Source: Amphiura filiformis
Lineage: Eukaryota > Echinodermata > Ophiuroidea > Amphilepidida > Amphiuridae
NCBI RefSeq assembly: GCF_039555335.1
Contig: NC_092642.1
Location: 21,483,812-21,547,811, forward strand
Direction: 5' to 3'
DNA length: 64,000 nt
Shown: positions 1 to 11,390 of the stretch, piece after piece
Numbering within the stretch: the stretch's first letter is position 1
How the letters are laid out: every line of letters begins with the position of its first letter
Translations under genes and position numbers: made by a program
Notes under the pieces: model-generated
Seen by the model: the letters and a program-made list of their open reading frames with translations, nothing else
Database searches by the model: none
Told to the model about the DNA's origin: nothing

Positions 1-1561
1 CTACCCACATATAGCTACATATCCAGGGCGGCAGCTGGAAGGAGTACCCATCATGCATTGCAGTATATCTGCTTGCTCCATAGCAAATGTATACAAAATA
101 AACAAGCCGCTTAGATATTGAGAGTTTAATATTGAAAGATTCACATTCACAATACTCTATCATGGGTAGTCGGTGTTATATGCACTTTCAGTTTCCCATG
201 CGTTTGAATGGGAATTATTTTGCCTACTCGCCACATGTTTAGGGAGCACATTTCTTCAATATTTTGACAAGTTGACATCAAATGTTCTATTCTATATTGT
301 TTGGCAATATTAGTCTTTTGCCAATAGTACATCCAAAGTTGTAATTTTGTGTTTTTGATCACAAAGATCGGATATTTTCATTCCCGATTCCAATTCTGCA
401 CTCTTCGCAAGGGTGGAGAATTCGGCAGAACTTTGACAATAATTTGCCTTTTTGGAAACTAAAATGCATTCGATCCTTAATTGTGTTTCAACCGAGTCTT
501 GATTTAGCAAGCACAATAAGGTGGGTACCAATTTTATATGATGAATTTTTAAGAAATTTTTCGAATATCTGACCTGCGCAAACCGTTATCATGATGACGG
601 TTAAGTGTGTATTTTCCATAGACAGACAAAATGGTGTGAGCCAGTCCTTAGCTTAGCTAGGTACGGTATGTATCGTAGTTGATGTAGGACTGGCGAGCGA
701 GTCTAATCATGGGTGATATTTTTTCAAACAAAAGTCTATCTTCTAAGTAATTGCAAGTTGAAGCATGGTAGGTATTATAGAAGGAGGTTCCACAGAAAAA
801 TCCTAATCCACTCAATAGGGTTAAGCCGATTACGCTATTCAACGCTAGTCATCACTTGAATGGATTTAATCAGTGCAGTCCCTCAAACACGGCCTTTGAT
901 GTTTATGATCGTTATGCGACAATATCGATCATCTATCTTAAAATTCAATTTAAACAGACCCCCAGGTGACCCCTACCGGAAATGGATGGTATTAGTGCCC
1001 TTTTGCATCGGTCACATGATCTTCGATTGCGTCATTGTGTTTCCGAGTTCAAGTTGATTTACTAGCGAAAACCTGATCGAATTCCCTCATTTCCTTCCAA
1101 AGTTACGGTGAATTTATGTATTTTTTCTGATCATGATTAGTAATACTGGCGGGTGTCTGCGGGACTTTTAAACCAGTGGAAATGATTTGGAAACGTTTTC
1201 CAAGACTGGCAATGATGTTTCTATGATCCGCCAAGCTTGGCCATAAGAAATATTGGCGTTATAAAATTACCGGAAGTAAATCGTTTTCCTTTGTTTATGG
1301 TCACGGCCACAATGCTTTGTGGGTAAAATGACGTCATTCTGCTTAGAAGTCACGATAACGGTGGTTCATAACCGGCCAAGCTCAATAGATAAGAAGCTTA
1401 GCAAATCGATAGTGCACCATTCATACCTGATTGCTCAGTATCGACTCATAACGATCATAGTACAAAGGGAACTGGGTTCGTGAATTCTCCTTCTATAATA
1501 CCTACCATGGTTGAAGTGTGGGATTTTGTGTATATTTTCTATCGCACAATAAGTTCTATAT
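1..1561. other. intergenic, little recognised
   Basis: A 23 bp perfect inverted repeat CATGGTAGGTATTATAGAAG (764-786; complement at 1487-1509) is the only structure seen. The short ORFs are not convincing. Confidence 0.5.
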
Positions 1562-2092
1562 AAATGGTACCGCATTGACATAGGACAAACGCACGGCGCA
1601 TGCGCGGACCGGGAACTTTGAACAAATCGGAAATGTCACTTTTTGATGTAAACAATGAGTTCGTACATGGAAACTATACTGAAATTTCAGCTTTTTACTG
1701 TCTATAAATAACGCGATCGGATGAAACTAACTTGACGAATATAATCACTACAGTCATGACTTTTATCAGCATTAATGGTTTGGCTTGGTTTGAAAAAATA
1801 ATATCGAAAAACATCGTTTTTCATTCCGCCTTCATGTCAAAAAAATGGACGTAAATTTCCTCATAATTTTAGTGTAAAAATGTTGCCAAAACCATGCCAG
1901 TGGCAAGCTGAGTTTTTCATTTTAGGACCTGAAACTCAGAAATAATGTTTGGAGTGGTGTTTTCTTATTAAAAAATTCTGAGACGGAGGATTGGTTCACT
2001 GAAAGTGAAGTTACAAAGCAAAATACGGGCCGGGCATGATTTTCCCAAAATGACCCGTATTTGCTCAGTGCACAGTAGGTAAGCTTAAAACG
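1562..2092 (+). repeat. left arm of a large inverted pair
   Basis: This ~530 bp segment runs from GGTACCGCATTGACATAGGA through GCGCATGCGC (NRF1-like) to GTAGGTAAGCTTAAAAC. Its inverted copy is at 7841-8337, with good overall identity. Confidence 0.88.
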
Positions 2093-2370
2093 TCTCGCAA
2101 ATTCAAAATGTATCTAAATGTAGTAGCTTGTAGTGAAGCTTCAAATATTATAAGGACCCTGTTTAATCATAGATTTTTTTTATTTACATGACTTTGCATC
2201 TTGCAAAATGTGAATAAATTCAGTGCATTTTACATTTTTCTCCATTTTCAATAGGTTTGAAGTCAAAAGTTTGCCTTCCTTCCTTCCTTCCGTTAAAGTG
2301 CAGACCACATATAGGCCTAGATATGGATAATCACACTATTTGAGTCTGGGCAGTCGGTCATTGGAGATAT

Positions 2371-2764
2371 GGCCCTTTACAATTAATTCTTAGTTTCCTG
2401 TTTCCCGCCCGTGTCCAAAACAAAAAAAAAATTGCAAAATATTTAATTATTTTATTTTTATTTTGGATTTTCTCTTTTAAAATAACTTTTAATAACTTTC
2501 ATTTGCTACTTTCTGACTTAGATCATATCAACTATAATGATGAATAAACAAAGAACATAACTGTACCATTACTTATGTATAAAATCAAACATAGTTGTGA
2601 AATAATTAAATGTATGTTCCTAATCAAAACGGGTTGATGTAGGTTGCGACCACTTGTTTTAATATAAAGAAAATAATAGATAATTAATAATTAATAATTA
2701 AAAGTCGCCTCATCCTTTGTTTTCAACCATGAAACAGGAAACTAAGAATCAGTTGTAAAGGGCC
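2371..2764. mobile_element. MITE with 34 bp TIRs
   Basis: GGCCCTTTACAATTAATTCT and on to CCTGTTTC is inverted at GAAACAGGAAACTAAGAATC..GTAAAGGGCC. The core is AT-rich. A related copy of the host sequence at 3047-3066 (GGAGATATTGTAGGCC) shows the empty site. Confidence 0.8.
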
Positions 2765-2779
2765 TGTAGGCCTATTTTA

Positions 2780-3220
2780 TATATGCGGGTCTGTATAATA
2801 ATTAATATGAGCCCTTGGATTGGGAGGGTAAAATTAGGGGAAAAGATTTTTGGCAAGCCTCCATTTCAATAAGTTTGAATGCCAAGTCTGCATCTTTGAG
2901 CCTGCGGGTCTGTACAATATAAATTATGAGCCCTCAGGAGGGTAAAATTGGAGGGTGGGGAGATTTTTGGCAAGCCGAGAAGGGGCATAAGCAATTTTTT
3001 CTCCATTTTCAATTAAGTTTGAATGGCATGTTTGCATCTTTGAGTCCTCGGAGATATTGTAGGCCTATGGTGTATTATATGAGCTATGTACAATAATTAT
3101 GAGCCCTCGGGAGGGTAAAATTGGGGGGGGGGGGTTAAGCGTTTAGCAAGCTGAGAAGGGGCACAAGCAATTTTTGGCAGGGGGTTGGGGGAGGGAAGCA
3201 ATTTTTGGCACATATTTACT
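2780..3220 (+). repeat. G-rich dispersed repeat, three degenerate tandem copies
   Basis: GTACAATAATTATGAGCCCT followed by GGGAGGGTAAAATT and TTTTTGGCAAGC recurs near 2790, 2910 and 3085. Inverted relatives are at 46860-47045 and 7100-7240. 3220-3720 carries further degenerate copies. Confidence 0.65.
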
Positions 3221-3939
3221 GGCACCTTTTGGAAAACACTTGCAGAAATATTAAATATGCAAATTTCCTGCTCGCTACACTCCCATCATATTCTAGCACA
3301 TTTAGGGGGCTATCATTTTCTTCGGAAGGGGGTCCCACATTTTTTTAAAAAAGGTCGGCGTTAATAAAATTACAACGGATACAACCACCTGTATTTCGGG
3401 AACAAAAATGAGCCCCCACAGCACACCACCATACACCTATCCCCTAAACAGGCTAAAATTGTATTGAAATCAGTCTTTTTGAATAAAATAAACACACTAT
3501 TTGTGGTCATCTTGTGACTCCCTACATTGTGGTCATCAAAAATTTTATGACCCCCCTATATTTGGGACCCCCTTCGAGGAATATGATAGCCTGTTTAAGT
3601 TTGCAAATTGGGCAGTGCAAATTGAGGGGGGGGGCTGCAAAGATTTTATTTTGGCAGGCTAAGATTGGGGGAAAGCAATGTTTGTTGGCATTCCAAAAGG
3701 GGGGAAGCAATTAAAAAAATTACCCCATACTTTATTGCACAGCCCCTTACACACAATTTTACAATTCCACTGATTCAATAAGGTGGACATGATTCAAGAA
3801 GCTTCAAGACAACAAGAGAAGGACAAAGTTAAAGTCACATGCATTGCCATATGACCACATTTAAACAAAGTGGCAGGATGATCCTCCATGCACTGCTTGG
3901 GAGACAAAACCCATGGATGCACCACAGCAATTTATAGGC
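3221..3939. other. intergenic with degenerate G-rich repeat
   Basis: Fragments of the GGCAGGC..GGGGGG family appear around 3590-3710. The open frames there are read through repeats on both strands. No gene. Confidence 0.5.
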
Positions 3940-4310
3940 CTAATGCTGGTTTTGTACCATGCTGCCGAGCGGTGTGGTCAGTGTTCGAAATAAGCACTTA
4001 TCCTCTTGTCCTCTTGTCCAAAAATCATGGGGACAACCATATCGAGCTATGTACTTATCCCCTGGACAACCACTATTTGGATTCTTTGCACTCAAAAACA
4101 TGACATATATTTTGTGGACAACCAAAATGTTTTGAGGACAAGCAGAATTCATGCTTTAGTTGTCCTCGGGACAACCTCCATATTTTCCTTATTTCGGACA
4201 TTGGGTGTGGTGCACACATAATGTAAGACAAATGGACACAATCAAGGCTCGTCATTGTTTGATATGTCTTGCCTCTGCGGCAAGCGGCATGACGTATGAA
4301 CCATTGACAA
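3940..4310. mobile_element. MITE related to 8386-8527, split by a hAT-like insertion
   Basis: The left end ATGCTGGTTTTGTACCATGC and the right end GCGGCAAGCGGCATGACGTA match the TIR family at 8386-8527 (CCGCTTGCCGC ends). A 225 bp element interrupts it. Confidence 0.6.
3979..4203. mobile_element. 225 bp hAT-like MITE
   Basis: CAGTGTTCGAAATAAG ends (right: CTTATTTCGGACATTG) are flanked by an exact 8 bp duplication GGTGTGGT (3971-3978, 4204-4211). The interior repeats GGACAACC/TTGTCC words. Confidence 0.88.
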
Positions 4311-5122
4311 GCCTTGATTGAAAGTCTGACAGTGGCATTACACTAGCAGTGTTGTAGAGGAGCTTGAGCCATGGACTTGGACTTGAAACTGGACTTAAGT
4401 AGTGTTGCCAAAACTTTTCAGCGTTAAGGGGTGGCAGACAGGCAGCGGTAAAGGAGTCTCAAGTAGCCTTTTTTTTAAGCTTCCAAAAAAACCATCCAAG
4501 TGCTGTCGTAGACTATACAGTTCTCTAGCTTTCTGCTCAAAATTTACTCCGCAATATAACAGGCACTACATATTATTGTTATCCTGCACTACAATTGGTT
4601 TGATAGCTTATTAATATGACATGATGAACTGAACAAGGGTCATGTGCTATTCACAGGGTCACAAGTCACACAATGAAACAAAGTTGCATTCAACATGGTA
4701 CCTGAGGGTTAAAACCAAGTAATAGCTAGTAATCATATGGGCTATTCCAGTTAAATTTCATACACCAGTACCCCCTATGGAAGACATGACCTTAATCTTC
4801 CACACAGGGAGTGTGAATTTCAAAAGGGGAACCCTAAATGGGTGACTACATTTGAAATCTACAATCCCTTTGTGGGAGCTTAAGGTCATATGTCCTCCAT
4901 GTGTACCGTATAGATTTGGTAATCCCAATGCAGTTTTGTTTGTCAGTTTTGAACACTAACTTTGTCCCACCCCTCAACATGGACTTGCCCCCCCCCAAAA
5001 AAACAACCAACCTCATCACCTGTAGGTTGGTGTATATTGGCCTGTAATAATTTTCACTACACTTGCCCAAGGTCCTGCCATGTTTCCAACACTCTTCAAT
5101 ATACCCCTGTCAGCAGTAAAGA
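4311..5122. other. intergenic, repeat fragments
   Basis: A stretch near 4740-4910 (CCAGTTAAATTTCATACACC; TCTTCCACACAGGGAGTGTG) resembles a dispersed MITE with loosely inverted halves. Nothing else is recognised. Confidence 0.4.
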
Positions 5123-5124
5123 TA

Positions 5125-5231
5125 CAGTGGCAACTCGTTTCACATGTTATTAGAACTGGATAACACAAACTCCTGATAACAAGAAGTAAAATTTGAATTC
5201 CGCACAACTTTGTGTTAATGAGTTTCCACTG
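5125..5231. mobile_element. 107 bp TA-flanked MITE
   Basis: CAGTGGCAACTCG and GAGTTTCCACTG inverted ends, with TA at both flanks. Confidence 0.7.
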
Positions 5232-5306
5232 TAGCATTAATTGGTAGTCCTCAATATGCCCCCCTCCCATCAGCAGCCAATCACAGGCGTGCACGGCTGC
5301 GATATT

Positions 5307-5444
5307 GCAGCGCGATGCTATAAAGTTGAACAAAATTCAACTCCATCGCGGACCAAAATTTCCACAGCGCGATGAGAATTTTTACCGCCAAGCTTGTAAA
5401 ACCCTGGCTCAGATTTCAGTGTTTATAGCATCGCATCGCGCTGT
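5307..5444. mobile_element. small foldback element (CAGCGCGATG ends)
   Basis: GCAGCGCGATGCTATAAA is inverted as TTTATAGCATCGCATCGCGC. A further CACAGCGCGATG lies inside. Confidence 0.55.
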
Positions 5445-6500
5445 GATGTGGAGTAAGAACCAGACTTTAATATGCACATGTAGGCAGTGAAAGGAAAATA
5501 CATTTTCAAAATTTCCCCCTGTCCCATCAATACATTAAAAAAAAAAAACTTAATTTTATTTTTTGTACTTCACTTGCACCACAAATATTTTGCGCAAAAG
5601 CTATGTGCTATGCTCTTTTTCCCCCATTGTTTTCTAGCAAAACAAGCTAAGCTAAGTACTACTGGGTGTGTTTTATGGGTGGGTGTATGTATGTATAACT
5701 TTTTTTTTTAAAGGGCCTGTACAAAAGGCACAGCATATAGTGCTACAGGTAAGTAAAAATAGTGTGGGCTACAACAAGAATTTCAATTCTTATTTACCTC
5801 ACTGTAGGGCTATGTGCTAAAATGGCTTTCACATACTTGTGTGTGTGAGTTTGAGATACAAATGTTGGGGGAGCTAGGGACATGTATATAGATAAACATA
5901 TTATGTTACACACACAAATACAAGAGTGCCTGGGACACAGACCACACCCAATTAAATTGAGGGGCAAAGTGTCTGCAAGCCAATCTGCTAATTCCAAGTT
6001 GGATCAGTGAAGGTTGGAGTACTACTGAGTTGGTGTAAAATTTTACATTGTATCCCTACAGGGTTAGCTTGATTCAATTGATTTAAATCATGATTTAAAT
6101 CATTTTCATGATTTAAAATCAAATGATTTTTTTAAGTCACTGATTTAATCAATTTCAGTTCATTTTTACCATTTTTGATCAATTTAAGTTAATTTCTTCC
6201 TTAAATTGACTGTTTTGCTATATAATCTTCTCACTTTTTGAGTACAATTAAATTACCAGTGCCTCTATCATGTCATTTTATCTATTGCTAAAAATTCATC
6301 TTCAAGGTGCAGAATTCAACAGGGGTTTTTTTCTGGAAATTTTTCCATGATTTGAAATTTTTTTTGAAATTTTCACATGTAAAAACATATTTACACCTGT
6401 AAAACAAACTACTGCAAAAAGTGAATATTTTGGGTTTTTACTGGGGGAAAGAGTGCTGACTGAGTGATTTTGCCTAAATGCCAAGTTGCTGTTCAAATTG
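5445..6500. other. intergenic, low-complexity
   Basis: Poly(A/T) runs occur at 5535 and 5700, with a GATTTAAATC-rich low-complexity stretch at 6075-6200. No gene supported. Confidence 0.5.
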
Positions 6501-6509
6501 AAAAATTTA

Positions 6510-6612
6510 AGGGTCTTTGGGTGACAGATCAAATGGAAAAATAGGGGGTCTTTGGGTGACAGGGCATGTGTTCGAAAACAAATACCGGTATGGGGTCTTT
6601 GGGTGACAGCGA
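6510..6612 (+). repeat. three copies of GGGTCTTTGGGTGACAG
   Basis: Copies at about 6510, 6546 and 6593 sit within a purine-rich dispersed repeat. Confidence 0.75.
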
Positions 6613-7553
6613 CGCTGAAAAAGGGGGTCTTAATAGCCCTACATACACATCACCTCCAAAGTTGGTGTGCCTCCCCTTCCCCGGGGCTCAGGGCCGGAGT
6701 TACCTTTTTTGGGCCCCTCACCGTAAGTTTTAAGGCACGCCAGTGTGATATCACACATCTTAATTCACCTGCCCGAGTGTGATTTATAGCACAGCTCAAA
6801 TTTTTTTAATTTCTTACAGACTACAGAGAGCAATTGAACAGCACACCCAATAGCCAAGCTGACAAGCCCACCTTAACATTTCTAGTAGAAGTGTGATTTG
6901 TAGCACGCCAAGCCTGTATAAATTTTCAAAACTCATTGCAACCCCTGATGATGTGCACTCAAGTGGTCAAGTTTTGGTTTCCATATAAGATTGAATGGCG
7001 TCGGAAAGATTTTCAGGAGGATGGGCATATATTTTGTTTCGATAGGACTACGCTATTTGAAGGGCCAGTGACAGTGTGCAAGAAACCGTCAACACAAGCA
7101 GAATCTGTGGCTGCTTGCCCCCCCCCCTCGGCCATGCCAAATATCTTTGCCCCCTTTTGACATGCCAAAACCTTCCCCCTTTTGTCGTGCAAAAAATCTT
7201 TGCCCCCCCTTACACATGCAAGATTTTGGGAACCTTAAATTGTCTTATCATAGTACGAGCGCAGTGAGCTGGAAATTTTGCATTTGAATGTGTTCCTAAT
7301 CCTAACCTTTTCCTACACTTTTTAGGGTGTAAGCCAAAATCGCTTGAACCCCCCCCATTTCGACCTGCCAAAAATGCTTGCCCACCTATTGGCCTGCCAA
7401 AAAATCTTCCCTATAATTCACCACCCCAGGCTAGGGGTGCAGTGCAATTTGGGGGACCTGGGCCTGGGCCCATCTGGCCCAATATTAACTGAATCCTGAG
7501 CTGCTGTACCAAAATACTGAACAGGTTTCAAATACTTCATAGCATCATTATAA
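6613..7553. other. intergenic, C-rich dispersed repeats
   Basis: 7100-7240 and 7340-7420 hold GCCAAAA..CTTGCCCCC words of the same family as 46860-47045. No gene. Confidence 0.5.
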
Positions 7554-7839
7554 GGACCGTTCACAAACACTTGTTATGGGGGACCTGATGCAAAATGGGG
7601 GCCCTTAAAACTTTTGACCCTCCTAAGGGGGGCCCTGAAAAACTTGACCACAAATGTTCCTGAGAAAATTGTGTTTTTCAAAATTTTTAAATGCCTTTCT
7701 ATGGGGTTGACCCATAATTTTCATATCAAAAAAAAAAAAGGGGGGGCTGACATTTTTGAGATCCGAAAGGGGGGGCAAAAATATTGTGATGAAATTTTTT
7801 TTGCACCAGGCCCCCTTGAACAAGTGTTGTGAACGGTCC
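7554..7839. mobile_element. MITE with GGACCGTTCACAA ends
   Basis: GGACCGTTCACAAACACTTG and the inverted GGACCGTTCACAACACTTGT match, followed by matching GGGGG..CTG.TGCAAAA. The mirrored ORFs on both strands are artefacts. Confidence 0.85.
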
Positions 7840-7840
7840 C

Positions 7841-8337
7841 ATACAGTTTTAAGCTTACCTGTACAATTGAAGGCAAATCATTGCCTGCCATATTTTGCTT
7901 TGTAACTTCACTTTCAGTGAACCAATCCTCCGTCTCAAAAGTTTTTAATAAGAAAACATCCCTCCAAACATTATTTCTAAGTTTCAGGTCTTAAAATGAA
8001 AAACTCAGCTTGCCATTGGCATGGATTTGGTAACATTTTTATACTAAAATTACGAGAAAATTTACGTTCATTTTTTTGACATGAAAGCGGCATGTAAAAC
8101 GATGTTTTTCGATATTATTTTGTCAAACCAAGCCAAACCATTAATGCTGATAAAAGTCATGACTGTAATGATTATATTCGTCAAGTTAGTTTCATCCGAT
8201 CGCGTTATTTATAGACAGTAAAAAGGTGAAATTTTCAGCATATAGTTTCCATGTACGAACTCTGTTTACATCAAATGTGACATTTCGGTTTGTTTAAAGA
8301 TCCCGGGCGCGCGCATGCTGTCGTACGTTTGTCCTAT
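7841..8337 (-). repeat. right arm of a large inverted pair
   Basis: This is the inverted copy of 1562-2092. Both arms read inward toward the 5.7 kb between them. A MITE (7554-7839) abuts its inner end. Confidence 0.88.
7859..7989 (-). other. exon-like open segment in right arm
   Basis: On the minus strand an open frame reads DLKLRNNVWRDVFLLK, TFETEDWFTESEVTKQ and NMAGNDLPSIVQ, ending at ACAG|GTAAGC. The left arm copy (1926-2039) follows TTTTCATTTTAG and reads the same frame (DLKLRNNVWSGVFLLK, ETEDWFTESEVTKQN) but hits TGA before the donor. I do not recognise the peptide. It could be an exon of a host gene or of a spliced transposase. Confidence 0.35.
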
Positions 8338-8385
8338 GTCTAGGTACCGCAAAGCATAATGGGATACTCCCTTCAGCTGCTTTAT

Positions 8386-8527
8386 GCTGGTTTCATACTA
8401 CCCTGCCGCTTGCCGCTGAGCGGCGTGGCGCATGCGTATTGCAGACAAACGGACACAATCAAGGCTTGTCATTGGTTGAAACGCCCTGCCGCTTGCCGCA
8501 GCGGCAAGCGGCAGGAAAGTATGCTGA
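8386..8527. mobile_element. short MITE with CCGCTTGCCGC inverted ends
   Basis: TGCTGGTTTCATACTACCCT + GCCGCTTGCCGC at the left mirrors GCGGCAAGCGGCAGGAAAGT + ATGCTGA at the right. The core holds GCGCATGCG. Confidence 0.7.
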
Positions 8528-9208
8528 AGGCTTCACCAGTTTACCTACAAAAACATGACCTACTGACTGTCTCACAGACACAGTCACGCTCTTGACGCTA
8601 GCAATTCCAGGCAAAAGTTGTCAATTATTTTTAATATATTAACATTTTACCAGATACAAATGTAAACTTAAACCCTGGAATCAGTGCACCGAACGTTCTG
8701 CAACTTGTGAACAAGTCTTCAAAGTAACATTCGGAATTTGTAGTATATGTAAACTTGTATATATTATAAGTAGGTAAGCTTATAATTTTAGAAATTACGG
8801 TACTTTTTGCGTGACAACCAGTACACGATCATGTCAGAAATTAATATTTTGTTCTGGGTCTGATTATTCGGACTACGTGACAACCACGAAAGCGTCTTTG
8901 ACAACGAGAAACTTGCACGGAGATTATGGGAAACTTAGCTGCTTTGTTGATTCAGTACAAAGGTTAACATGATCTGCAACAATATTTCTGAATAAAAAGT
9001 TACTTTACTTTGTTTATCAATACCACAAAACTTGCATTTCCAACAAATTCCGTGCTAATTCGCTCACTTCCACGGCTTCGCAGGCCCTCGCAGGTCTCCA
9101 TTAATCTCCATATATTAGTCAACACAAGAGGGCGCCAAACCAATCAATTAACGGACAGGTGGCATGAGACGCGTACATGTATGATTTCATTTCACTTTAT
9201 TCAGGATT
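8528..9208. other. intergenic, nothing recognised
   Basis: Ordinary AT-rich sequence. No convincing ORF or structure. Confidence 0.5.
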
Positions 9209-9377
9209 TAATGCCGGGCCCAGCTATTAACAATGATTAAAAAGGTAAAAAACAGAGAAACAGAAACGTGTAGGTGCGGAACGTGATTAGTCTGTAATAT
9301 CCTTCTGAACCTTCTGAAGTTGTAGTCAGCAGGGCGAAAACCGCAAATCGCTAACTATTTGGTGACCTGCAAGCTAG

Positions 9378-9541
9378 AAAGCCTTAATATACGATTTCCA
9401 TCAAATTTTAATTTTGTTATTCTTTATTCAAAATGTTGAAATAATAATAAAGTAAATAAAAATAAATCTTAAAGCCTTAATATACGATTTCCATCAAATT
9501 TTAATTTTGTTATTCTTTATTCAAAATGTTGAAATAATATT
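9378..9541. repeat. 93 bp tandem duplication
   Basis: AAAGCCTTAATATACGATTT begins at 9378 and again at 9471, with ~65-70 bp identical after each. Confidence 0.9.
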
Positions 9542-9662
9542 AGTAATAACTGCCGGAAAGGGTTGCTGTCCATTTTAAGCTGAAACAACCAGGTAGGCCT
9601 ACGGTAAAGTGAAAGAAATCCCACTGGTTATTTTGGCCATTTAACATGCAGTTCTATGGGAG

Positions 9663-9701
9663 GACATAAAGTCATAATAAAAAAAATTATGACTTTATGT
9701 C
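9663..9701. repeat. 16 bp perfect-stem hairpin
   Basis: GACATAAAGTCATAAT and ATTATGACTTTATGTC around a short A loop. Confidence 0.85.
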
Positions 9702-10895
9702 GAACGTTGCTCTGTTGACCTACAAAGACAAAAAATTTGGCCGATTCCATTTAGGTGCAAGTTGGGACATGTGTAAACATTAGGCAAAAAAAAAGGTGTT
9801 TGTTTACGTTTGCCCAGACACGACCGACCCAAAAAATTTAAAAAACAGCATACACTTTTTTTTTTTTTTTTTTTTTTTACAATGATATAAAAATAATGAA
9901 AACGCCAAATGACACTTGAAAGTTAATATTCCTGGCAATCACAGCTTTCATTTTTCCCATTTAGCCCTCCCCAACCATGCCAACAATATTTTGCCATCAA
10001 TCAACATCAATATAGAGAACCAAGCATGACAAGTAATATGGTCTGGGATTTTGTACTCCAGCCCGATTTTGTTATCCAAGTTAAACTTTATATGGTAAGG
10101 TTGAAATACATTCATACACTCCTATATATATCAAAGCAGCCAATCAGAAAAGTGGTAGAAGTATGCGGAGTACATTGATTGTGTATAGGCCTAATGTGCA
10201 ATCCGCTTACTATGCGCAGTGCTTTCGTACGCTATCGCATAGATTTTCCGGGCGGGTTGATGCTTTTATATTTGGTCCTATTTGCCAACATTTTTAGTGA
10301 TAGTTTTGTTATAAAAACAGCAAAAATCACATGTTTTTTTTTCTTCTCGGGTATGAAATACTACTCAAATATTGAACGCGTATTATTTGTTGCTTGAGAA
10401 AATTATACTAAATAATGCACTTGCGCTATACGCATCAACATCAGCGCGCATGTGCAATATTTTTGTCTAATTTCTCCCCCAATAAGTTATACACGATCAT
10501 TAACCTTTAATTAAAGTTGACACAAGTACAAAATGTAAGGCTGAATGTCGTATTCTCTTACCCCACTTGCTGCAACACATGTACAGATCTAAAAAAAAAA
10601 AAAAAAAAGGAAATCGACCTACCGACCCACTCCTTTCTACCCCATGTCTGGGCAAACAAATACTTTTTTTTTTTTTACAAATGAGCAAAAAAATCAGGTT
10701 TGAAAAAAATTAACCAATTTCATATTATAAGATCGTACATTGTGGCTTTAAAATGTCTGATCTGGACCACAAAATTACTGTGAGTTAGGCCTATATTCAA
10801 TAGATAGCAAAAACGCATGGATGTAACAAAATTATAGGCCTCAAAGAGAATATCGCAACACTTCAGAAATTTTAATTTGATGAGCACCACTATCA

Positions 10896-11390
10896 TCTTA
10901 CTATAAATAAGCTAATGTTGTATGTGGGTGTGTGAACGGAAAAGCTCCGTCAGTTTCGATCCAAATGTCGCCAAATTCATACGGGAGATCGATGAATATA
11001 CGGGAACGTGTTTAAACTTTATTTGGTTGAAAATGGTCAAGAAATGGTTGCAAAAACAGTGAAAATATGGGTAAAAACGGGGTTTTTGTTATGAAAATCG
11101 GTTGTCAGCCTACGCGGCACTGCAGCTGGCCGGCAGCGCGTCGGCGCCGCGTGCGTAATGCGCACTACACCAATGCGCGCGTAACGGCGCAGAGCCACGC
11201 AACTTGCGAAAAACGGAAAATCACAAGCTAAGCAGAAGAAACTAAAAAAGAAAATGTAAGAAGAGACAGATTTAGATAAATAAACTGTACCTTTTCAATG
11301 ATTCTACCTGTTCAGTAATTATTCCTGTTAGTGAACGCTCCCATTTACTCATCTAGCGGGGACCCGCGCGAAGCGCGGGTGTCCCGCTAG
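10896..11390 (+). mobile_element. non-autonomous Helitron
   Basis: Compared with other array units, 495 bp are inserted exactly between A and T of CTATCA|TAATAGT with no target duplication. The insert begins TCTTACTATA and ends CTAG, matching the Helitron 5' TC and 3' CTRR rules. A strong hairpin (11353-11390) lies at the 3' end and includes the terminal CTAG. No Rep/helicase is encoded. Confidence 0.85.

Larger units (their letters stand above)
9304..10740. other. interruption of the array, mostly unrecognised
   Basis: It contains a 93 bp tandem duplication (9378-9541), a 16 bp perfect hairpin (9663-9701) and a pair of inverted poly(A/T)-rich segments (9790-9860, 10560-10680) sharing GTTTGCCCAGACA. 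No gene is supported. Confidence 0.55.

Noticed and set aside
3514..3714. Overlapping ORFs on both strands
   Set aside because: They lie in a G-rich dispersed repeat and mirror each other.
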